This document shows, one piece after another, positions 55,420 to 64,000 of a DNA stretch of 64,000 nucleotides. How positions within the stretch are numbered: the first letter of the stretch is position 1; every line of letters begins with the position of its first letter. The notes under the pieces were generated by a model. It did no database searches, had not been told where the DNA came from, and saw only the letters and a program-made list of their open reading frames with translations. The stretch comes from Anagrus nilaparvatae (taxonomy: Eukaryota; Arthropoda; Insecta; Hymenoptera; Mymaridae), in contig JAKSXM010000247.1 in the NCBI GenBank assembly GCA_022575985.1, positions 6,285,501-6,349,500 on the forward strand, read 5' to 3'. The position numbers and the translations under genes are program-made.

Positions 55420-55800
55420 GGTGATCTATTTCATGATGTGGGTACCCCTCCATGCATTTTGCGCGAGGGCCTAACTTGAAAATTGATAAGAGTAGTCCCC
55501 TTCTTGAGTACTTTCCTGGGCGCTATCTCTATCAGCCAATGAGATATTGACATCTCAAGTTGATGAGCCGCGGGTGGGAAATTAGAGTAGGGATTATTCT
55601 TATCAAAGTTCAAGTGCATAAATACTCATGCTCGCCCTAAAGGCGGCCTCTTTCAATTTACCTCAAGCCAGTGCACGGGTTTTCGTGTTAATATTTTAAT
55701 TAAATTTTTATTAAGTTTTAATTAACTAATTTTATTAAAATTTTAAAGTGTAATTTCCTCATTTAAACAATTTTATCTCGTTTATTTTAAATAAAGAACT
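55420..55800 (+). promoter_or_regulatory. Promoter-like or solo-LTR-like segment
   Basis: A less AT-rich patch with a CCAAT box (agCCAATgag near 55535), two GATAAG-like motifs, a TATA-like CATAAATAC near 55616-55624, and an AATAAA near 55791. This order would suit an LTR (U3, R, polyadenylation signal) or the promoter of an unseen gene. No TG...CA boundaries or coding exon were identified. Confidence 0.25.
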
Positions 55801-57125
55801 TAGTTCAAGTTTAAAACAAATTACAGTTTATTCATTTTAATCAACTTAAAAAAATTCTGAAAGTAAGTGATCCAACAATTTACATATATTTATAATTCCA
55901 GTAGTTTAAAAGTCTTCAAAATCTAGAACAGTTTTGCGAATAATATAGCCAGAGGCCCTGGAGGACTTGGACAACCCTCCTAAAAATAAAACTTAGTTTA
56001 ATTAATAAGAATTATACGTGAAAACGCATAATTTGACAGTTTTCTATAAACAAATTTTAGTAAATTTCAGGCATTTTTTTTCAAAATTTAATATTAAATT
56101 TAAATACCCAGTTTTGCACTCTAGTTATTAAATTTACTATATTTTCTGTATTATATATTTTTATTATTAAATTGATTTAAAAAGGAAGGGATAAAAGTAT
56201 TTCTTAAAATAAATAAAAATGATCATTTTTTAATATTATATGTCTAAACATCATTTTCTATCTGCTGGCTAGTGTTTAAAAAAATTTTTAAGCATGTTAA
56301 AAAATTAGAAAACTGAAATGTCAAAATTCAGATAATTTAAAAAAAAAAAATTTGCTTGTTTTGAATTCTGGAAAGATTCCTATTTACTAACTTTACATTT
56401 AATACATTAGCAAATATTTAAAAGAAAAAAATATTCCGTATTCCGCAACAGGAATTCCGGTTGCGGCAAACGGATTTTTTTTCAGCATTGTATTAATCAA
56501 TAAGACAAATTGGATAAATTATATATTATATGTATATGTATTACAACCAAACTTAAAAAAAAGAAAATGATAAATTTATTTTATTTGTTTAAATTATTAA
56601 CAACTATTACAAATTATTTAGGTCAATTTGAAACTAAAACAACGATAAATAATTAATATCTTACAGGCCTAAAAAAATTAGATTATAAAATATGCTTCCT
56701 GTGTGCACAAATTTTTGATCCTAAGGATTTGATTTTCAAAACATAATGGTTTAAAAAATCTAATAATTAAGCTCTCAGGTGTATTAATTTCTCGATTAAT
56801 TTGTAGTATTTAATTTAATTAAACTTACTAATTGGATCAAAAAAATAATTTTCTCATTAAAATAAGAATTTTCAAAAGAAAGAACCTATTTTTTAATTTC
56901 TTTGTAAGTATAAATTATATTTTAATTTTCTTCTATTAATTTAAAAATAGGAGGTTTAGTTTATAGTTTATGACATAAATTGTTAAATAAAAATCTTATA
57001 ATTCTATAAGTATATCGAGAGAAATCTGCGTTTACTCCTATATTTAACAAATAAAATTAGTAAAGATAAATAAATTTATTATTTAAATAAATAAAATTAA
57101 TTATTTAATAAATAAAATTAATTAT
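55801..57125. other. AT-rich spacer
   Basis: No gene, array or palindrome recognised. A 'gcaacaggaattccggttgcgg' phrase near 56446 forms a short imperfect palindrome. Confidence 0.5.
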
Positions 57126-57149
57126 TTAATAAATAATATTTAATAAATA

Positions 57150-57360
57150 ATAATAGAAGTCCGAAACTAGCAGCGCATACCTTAGACACCCTAAAAACGG
57201 CGCGTCCCCCACTTTCCCGCGCGCCGCTTTAAACTCTGGAAGAACTGCCGCAGAACTGTCTAAAACTTTAACGAACTCGCGCATTACAGATTCTATAAAA
57301 CTGCTACTGAACTGGCGCGGAACTCTTACGCTACCCCTCGAAAATCTACTAATTTTTCGA
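57150..57360 (-). other. GC-rich island with open frame, unidentified
   Basis: A 200-bp patch rich in CG dinucleotides ('cgcgcgccgctttaaactct', 'actggcgcggaactc'). The minus strand is open over 111 codons (57126-57461), including SSFIESVMREFVKVLDSSAAV. Repeated 'gaactg' phrases suggest a repeat rather than a gene, but a coding exon is possible. Not recognised. Confidence 0.2.
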
Positions 57361-57404
57361 AAAAATTCTATTTTTTTTGTAAATTTAAGAAAGTTACTTT
57401 TTAC

Positions 57405-57640
57405 AGTGCACGTATTAGCCATTGTCTTTAGTAAGCAAAAGGGTGAGTTATAAATAAACAAAAGATTGAATATTTTTGATAGGTATTTTAGGTCGCTTAT
57501 TTTATTTCTGGGGCCTCTTTTCAGCTACAACCCGTACGAAATTAGAATTAACCCCTAAAATGGGGTAAATTTTCAATAATTTTTGTTACGCGTTAGATGC
57601 AAAACAGTTTTGTTTTGTCCTAAAATGCAAAACAGTTTTT
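57405..57640. repeat. Fragment of the 309-bp repeat family
   Basis: Contains 'cacgtattagccattg', 'gcaaaagggtgagtt', 'ttaggtcgcttattttattt' and 'aacccctaaaatggggtaaa', in the order and orientation of the left arm of 51241-53088. Confidence 0.8.
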
Positions 57641-58575
57641 ATTTAACATCAAAAATTATTACCAATTATTAATTATTAATTATTACCGATGGCGGACCGA
57701 GAAACTTAAAAAAATGAAAATTAAACTTTAGTAGGTGGTTTTTTAGATCAAGAAAAAATGAATTTTTGCTGGAAAATATTAGCTTTTTCAATTCAACATA
57801 CTTGCATATTTTCGAAGATGTTTTATAATATTAGAATTATTTTGATTGGATATATTATTATTATTTCTAAATTTAAAATTTTAAGTTATTAGTATAAAAA
57901 CTGCTTAATAATTAGAATGTATGAGAAAAACTGATTACTTAAAAAGTAACTTAAATTATTAAAAGCAGTAAAAAAATTTGATTCATTTTCAATGTGAAAC
58001 AAGATTATTTTTTTAACTTCAAATTTAAAATAAAACTTAAACATAACATTATAAAAAATAAGTTATTAACGACGCTCTGGCCTTAAATCCCAAGTCGTTG
58101 AGTGATAAAAAAAATAATACACATTTAACTATTTAAATGATACAAATAATACTTTATAAATTCAAAAAATTAATTTTTTAAATAATATTTACAAATTTAA
58201 TGGTAAATATCTCTTAATTTTACTAATTTACATTTAATGTGTTACTAGCTGATTGGCCTCGCGATGCTCGGCTTAACCAAATAAAAACTCTTGTGCATTA
58301 ATTTTTTTATATTTTAATCATATGTAGTTAATTATAATAAATTTAATCATACATGATTAAAATGCAATTTAATTTTATTTAAAAATGAATGAGAACAGAA
58401 TTAATTTTATACTTCTAAAATTAACAAAAAAATTTTATAATTCATATTAAGAAAAAGTTACATGATTATTTATAAATATTTATAACTAATGAGGTATATT
58501 TTATAACATAAATAATTATTGATAATAAATAATAATTGAAAATAAAATATAGTAATATGCAGTTTTTTTAACAAA
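57641..58575. other. AT-rich spacer
   Basis: One 'accgatggcggaccgagaaac' phrase at about 57684 looks like a lone relic of the 128-bp family; otherwise nothing recognised. Confidence 0.45.
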
Positions 58576-59390
58576 ATTTGTAGTTTTTTTCATACTGTAG
58601 ACAATGAATATTTGAATATTTTCAATTTTCATACACATCACAACTGATATTGTAGACAATCAATATGAATATGACTATAGAATGAAATTTTCATAATTTT
58701 TTATTGTTCATAAATAGGACAGGCGATATCCATTTCACTCTATGGTGAAATTTTTTTAGCTTTTTCATAAATAAAACAGCCAACAATATAGATTGAAAAT
58801 TTTGAATTTTTTTCATAATGTAGACAGCCAATATAAATTTTACTATTGAGTGAAATTTTTATATTTTATGTTTTTTCATAAATAGTATAGCCAATATCCA
58901 TTTTACTCTATGGTAAAATTTTTGGTGTTTTCCATATATAAAACAATATAGATTGAAATTTTTGCTGTTTTTTTATATTGTAGACAATCAATATGAATTT
59001 TACTCTAGAGTGAAATATTTATGATTTTTTTTTGTTCATAAATAGGACAGAAGATATCTATTTTACTTTATAGTGAAATTTTTTGGGATTTTTCATATAT
59101 TAAAAAGGTCAACAATATAGATTGAAATTTTTTCAGTTTTTTCATATTGTAGACAATCAATATGAATTTTACTATCGAGTGAAACTTTTATAATATTTTT
59201 TATAAACTTTTATAATTTTTATAATGTTTTCATAAATAGGACAGCCGATATCCATTGTACTCTATATATGGTGTAATTTTTGAGTTTTTTCCTATATAAA
59301 ACAATTAACAATATAGATTGAAATTTTTGCTGTTTTTTATATTGCAGAGAATCAATATTAATTTTACTCTAGAGTGAAATATTTATAATT

Positions 59391-59690
59391 TTGGTTCCTC
59401 ATAGAGGACCCATTGTTTTAGGTAAAATGTTTATTTCTGATTTTTTGACATATACGCACGTTTTGAGACCTCAGGATGCTAAAAAACCAGTTTTAAAAAA
59501 AAGTATGCATGTGTGTGTGTGAGTGTATGTATGTATGTATGTAGCACTGTCACCGGTGATATTTCACAACAAGTATGACATTAAGACCTATTTTTTTTAT
59601 AAAATTTTTTTCACCAAAAAATCTCCAGGTACTTTTTTTTTTTTTTAATTTGGATGTAATACCTCATTTTTTTCCATGCGAGTAAATTTT
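59391..59690. repeat. Second copy of the GGTTCCTCATAGAGG repeat with GT/GTAT microsatellite
   Basis: Same order of parts as 33271-33900: 'ggttcctcatagaggaccc', 'acgttttgagacctcaggat', (TG)n(TATG)n, 'caccggtgatatttcacaac', and 'ttggatgtaatacctcattt'. It is inserted in the compound array. Confidence 0.8.
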
Positions 59691-60004
59691 TGTAGTATTT
59701 TCATATCGTAAACAGCCAATATGAACTTTACTATACAATTAAATTTTTAAAATTTTTGTTTTTTTTATTCTTAGGACTGCCGATAACTATCTTATTTCAT
59801 AGTGAAATTTTTTGAGTTTTTTCATATATAAATAGCCAACAATATACATGGTAAATTTTTTAGTTTTTTCATATTGTAAACCACCAATATGAATTTTACT
59901 ATACAGTTAAATATTTTTATTTTTTTTTTCATTCTTAGGACTGCCTATATCTATATTATTACATAGTGAAATTTTTTTAATTTTTCATATATAAAATAGC
60001 CAGA

Positions 60005-60974
60005 CCCAGCAAGCAAAATGAATTCATAAATTTAAAGTTTATTCATAAAGAATTCTTTATGAACTCACAATGTAATCGTAATCTGATCATTTAATTTCGC
60101 CTGATTGAGTTCTTTTTGAGTTCAATACGAGTAAAAATTGCGTATAAAAAAATGTACCTAGTTATGGTAATATAGTTACAACGTGGTTACAACTCACACG
60201 TACACCCACACAACTAAACAGACTTTTAAAAAAGACGCCACTTTCGAGGGAGACCGTTAATATTCCATGATGAAAATCATCACGTGTTGTAAAGTGTTAC
60301 ATTATTATTGCATAAATAATACAATTAAGTTAATTAATTAAAAGTTCATTTATAAATCATTTTTTCACTAAATATTTAAAAGTTAGTGTTATAGTGTAGT
60401 TGTAGGATATTTTTAAATAAAAATATCAAGTGACTTATTATTACTGAATATAACCTATATATTATCTGTATTGATTGTATTTTATTATTGCAACAAGTGT
60501 TAATTATTTACACAAATAAAGCTTTTAATTTTTTTTTTTAAATTAAGTGCAAAATAACCTAGTCATAAATATATAAAAACATCGTTAATGTAAAATTTTT
60601 GAATTAAAGTTAATAAAATATATCTTATTTTAATGAATTTAATTGATTTTTTAATATTTTTAAATAAGTTTATCCTAACACAAATACCTATATAAATTAT
60701 TTTCAACCATTTTTTTTTACCTAAAATTGAATAAAATAAAATTATTTCAAAATTATTTACTTCCTAATATAACTATATTATTAAAAAAAAAATTCTGATT
60801 TCATAAAGTATTCAAAATCGATATATTTTATGAATTCAAAAAGAACTCAATTAGGCGAAATAAAATGACTTCATTATGAATACATATCGAGTTCAATAGG
60901 CATAGAAAAAGAGTTCATTCTGAATACTCGTGAATTCATATTGAACACAATCTGAATTCATTTTGCTTGCTGGG
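60005..60974. mobile_element. 970-bp DNA transposon-like element with 22-bp perfect TIRs
   Basis: The left end starts CCCAGCAAGCAAAATG at 60005 and the right end is its exact reverse complement to 60974; 22 bp match. Flanking array sequence on both sides shows a GA dinucleotide, and removing the element plus one GA restores a normal-length repeat unit. Sub-terminal 'gaactcaattaggcga'-like blocks are also inverted. No long ORF, so non-autonomous. Family not identified. Confidence 0.82.
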
Positions 60975-61140
60975 GAAATACAGATTGAAATTATTGTAGT
61001 TATTTCATATTGTAAACAGACAATATGAATTTTACTATACAGTTAAATTTTTAAATTTTTGTTTTTTTTATTATTCTTAGGACTGCCAATGTCTATATTA
61101 TTTCATATTCAAATTTTTAAGTCATTTCATATATAAAACA

Positions 61141-61440
61141 AAAGAGCTTCGGTGCAAATTACTCCTTGTAAAAAATGCTATCCAGTTGACGCTTTTTTTT
61201 TAATTTTAGCTCACGGCACAGAGTTACAACTGTTTAAAGCTAAGAAGTACAAAATTTAAAAACTCAAAAATTGGGCATTTTCTTCACTTCATATCTTAAA
61301 ATGGTTTGTATCAAAATATATAAAAAACAAAATGCATTGTATTTATTAAACGCTTTTCTAAAGCCGATTTTTTTTTGTTTTTTATTTAATGTATTCATTA
61401 AAAATAAATAGCAAAAAAAAGACTCAGAGTCCGATTTACT
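61141..61440. other. Spacer between arrays
   Basis: AT-rich DNA without recognisable gene or repeat. Confidence 0.45.
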
Positions 61441-62644
61441 GAATTATTGGGTTTATCCATTGAAATAATAGTATTGAATTTAGCAGAAACTATACTTCAC
61501 TTTAATTTTTTTTCGAAAAGTGTCCTGTTTTATAGAAAAAGTGTAATTTCAATTGTTTTTATGCAATAATAGTATTAATATATAGGTCTTGAATTTAGCA
61601 GAATATACTCCACTTAAATGTTTTCGAATTCCGTCGTGTTTTATAGAAATGTTGTAATTTCAATTGTTTTTATGCAATAATAGCATTAAATTATTAGTAT
61701 TGAATTTAGCAAAATATACCCAACCTAAATGTTTTTGAATATTGTCCTATTTTATAGAAAACTTGTAATTTCAAATATTTTTATGTAATGATAGCATTGA
61801 AATATATGTATTAAATGTAGCAAAATATACCCCTTTTTCAATTTTTTTCGAATATAAGCCTGATTTTTAGAAAAGTTGTAATTTCAATTGCATTGAAATA
61901 TTAGTAATTAATTTAGCAGAAAATATAACTCACTTTAATTTTATTTCGAAAAGTGTCCTTTTTTATATAAAAGTTGTAATTTCAAATGTTTTTATGCAAT
62001 GATAGCATTGAAATATTCGTATTGAATTTAACAGAAACTATACCCCACTTTAATTTTTTTTCGTTAACAACTTAAAAAGATAAACTCATATTGATTGTCC
62101 ACAATTTGAAAAACTTCTAAAAATTTAAATACAAGTTGTCGGGTGTGTATTTTGTATTTTTATATTTTTGAATTTTTTATTTGTAAAAATTGTATTTTCA
62201 AATATTTTTATTGACTTTAGCACAAACTATACGTCATTCTAAATTTTTTTGTAATAGTGTCCTAAAAATTTTGTAATAGTGATTTATATAAAAGTTGGAA
62301 TTTCAAATATTTTTATGCAATGATAGCATTGAAATATTTTTATTGACTTTAGCAGAAACTAAACGCTATTCTAATTTTTTTTCGATTAGTGTACTGTTTT
62401 ATATAAAAAATGTAATTTCAAATATTTTTATGCAATGATTGTATTGAAATATTATTATTGACTTTAGCATAAACTATCCGCCATTCTAAATTCTTTTTAA
62501 TAATGCTCTGTTATACATAAAAATTGGCATTTCAAATATTTTTATGCGATGATTGCATTGAAATATTTTTACCGACTTTAGCAGAAACTATACGCCATTC
62601 TAAATTTTTTTTGAATAATGCTCTTTTATATATTAAAATTGGCA
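61441..62644. repeat. Satellite, about 110-120-bp monomers, diverged part
   Basis: Monomers share 'tttagcagaaactata', 'gtgtcctgttttat' and 'caaatatttttatgcaatga'. Roughly ten monomers are seen, the oldest being most diverged near 61450, with a disruption at 62060-62170. Confidence 0.85.
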
Positions 62645-64000
62645 GTTCAAATATTTTTATGCAATGATTGCATTGAAATATTTTTATTGACTTTAGCAAA
62701 AACTGTACGCTATTCTAAATTTTTTCTAATATTATACTGTTTTATACAAAAGTTGGAATTTCAAAAGTTTTTATGCAATGATAGCATTGATATTTTTTTT
62801 TTGACTTTAGCAGAAACTATACATCACTTTAAATTTTTTTCTAATAGTGTCCTGTTTTATATAAAAATTGTAATTTAAAATGTTTTTATGCAATGTTAGC
62901 ATAGAAATATTTTTATTGACTTTAGCAGAAACTATCCGCCATTCTAAATTCTTTTTAATAATGCTCTGTTATACATAGAAATTGGCATTTCAAATATTTT
63001 TATGCAATGATTGCATCGAAATATTTTTACCGACTTTAGCAGAAACTATATGCTATTATAAATTTTTTTCGATTAATGTCCTGTTTTATACAAAAGTTGT
63101 AATTTAAAATATTTTTATGCAATGATTGCATTGAAATATTATTATTGACTTTAGCAGAAACTGTACTCCATTCTAAATTTTTTTGAATAATGCTCTGTTA
63201 TAAATAAAAATTGGGATTTCAAATATTTTTATGCAATGATAGCATTGAAATATTTGTATTGACTTTAGCAGAAACTATCCGCCATTGTAAATTTTTTTTA
63301 ATAGTGTTGTGTTTTCAAAAGTTAATATTTCAAATATTTTTATGCAATGATTGCATTGAAATATTTTTATTGACTTTAGCAAAAACTGTACGCTATTCTA
63401 AATTTTTTCTAATATTATACTGTTTTATACAAAAGTTGGAATTTCAAAAGTTTTTATGCAATGATAGCATTGATATTTTTTTTTTGACTTTAGCAGAAAC
63501 TATACATCACTTTAAATTTTTTTCTAATACTGTCCTGTTTTATATAAAAATTGTAATTTAAAATGTTTTTATGCAATGTTAGCATAGAAATATTTTTATT
63601 GACTTTAGCAGAAACTATCCGCCATTCTAAATTCTTTTTAATAATGCTCTGTTATACATAGAAATTGGCATTTCAAATATTTTTATGCAATGATTGCATT
63701 GAAATATTTTTACCGACTTTAGCAGAAACTATATGCTATTATAAATTTTTTTCGATTAATGTCCTGTTTTATACAAAAGTTGTAATTTAAAATATTTTTA
63801 TGCAATGATTGCATTGAAATATTATTATTGACTTTAGCAGAAACTGTACTCCATTCTAAATTTTTTTGAATAATGCTCTGTTATAAATAAAAATTGGGAT
63901 TTCAAATATTTTTATGCAATGATAGCATTGAAATATTTGTATTGACTTTAGCAGAAACTATCCGCCATTCTAAATTTTTTTTAATAGTGTTGTGTTTTCA
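62645..64000. repeat. Satellite higher-order repeat, 683-bp unit of six monomers
   Basis: Distinctive monomer variants recur exactly 683 bp apart: 'aactgtacgctattc' at 62701 and 63384, and 'gttagcatag' at 62895 and 63578. Six monomers of about 114 bp make one unit; the first copy is 62645-63327 and the second runs to the window end. Copies differ by few substitutions, whereas neighbouring monomers differ much more. The open frames here are translated repeat. Confidence 0.88.

Larger units (their letters stand above)
58576..61140. repeat. Compound tandem array (about 160-190-bp unit), twice interrupted
   Basis: Units combine 'attgtagacaatcaatatga', 'aggacagccgatatccattt' and 'ataaaacagccaacaatata'. 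Units at 58576-59390, 59690-60004 and 60975-61140 form one array interrupted by a dispersed repeat (59391-59690) and a TIR element (60005-60974). Confidence 0.8.

Noticed and set aside
62618..63561. Two open frames with repeated FLCNDSIEIF-type peptides
   Set aside because: They are translations of the 114-bp satellite monomers, not genes.
1..64000. Endogenous virus or polydnavirus-type segment
   Set aside because: No capsid, envelope or other viral structural gene was seen; the retro-type proteins fit ordinary insect LTR and non-LTR elements.

Overview
The window is repeat-rich eukaryotic DNA, most likely from an insect or another arthropod. It is visibly AT-rich and has no bacterial-style operons. 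Its recognisable coding matter is almost entirely decayed transposable elements of arthropod-type families: BEL/Pao and Gypsy LTR elements, APE-type non-LTR elements of the R1/I and CR1/Jockey kinds, a Penelope-like element, and a trace of a PIF1/Helitron-type helicase. No intact host gene was found. Three short exon-like pieces (650-738 +, 5076-5219 -, 40562-40601 +) are the only candidates for host coding sequence.

Layout. 1-5.4 kb: a dispersed repeat, a truncated R1/I-like reverse transcriptase (minus) that cuts a helicase relic, a 145-bp tandem repeat, and a candidate terminal exon. 5.5-13.8 kb: the largest BEL/Pao copy (plus), with stops, a 148-bp frameshifting duplication, and a 2.06-kb near-perfect palindrome inserted in the polymerase region. 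13.9-16.3 kb: a decayed ORF, a 415-bp insertion carrying a tRNA-like Pol III unit between 24-bp direct repeats, and a second R1/I-like remnant. 17-30 kb: hairpin repeats, a second BEL/Pao remnant (minus), minisatellites, a MITE in a promoter-like island, a third R1/I-like remnant (plus), a 125-bp array and a third BEL/Pao remnant (plus). 30.9-35.1 kb: several tandem families. 35.9-49.4 kb: a nested stack, mostly minus strand: LINE 3' end, Penelope-like element with a hammerhead-like fold plus an opposed partial copy, R1/I-like pieces split by a palindromic MITE, a CR1/Jockey-like LINE, and a Gypsy element with primer-binding site and 5' LTR, the LTR itself split by another long palindrome. 49.5-64 kb: almost pure repeats, namely a 128-bp array with YY1/Pho-like sites, a 1.85-kb palindromic array of 309-bp units, 25-bp and poly-C minisatellites, a 0.97-kb TIR element, and a 114-bp satellite that becomes a 683-bp six-monomer higher-order repeat and runs off the window.

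The retroelement genes show what each element once did (Gag packaging, protease, reverse transcription, integration), but every copy carries stops, frameshifts or truncations, so none looks autonomous. The most unusual content is structural: four long inverted repeats, a possible self-cleaving ribozyme in the Penelope terminus, repeat families that recur as neighbours, and a higher-order satellite. All calls come from reading the sequence and recalled family motifs; no database search was run.
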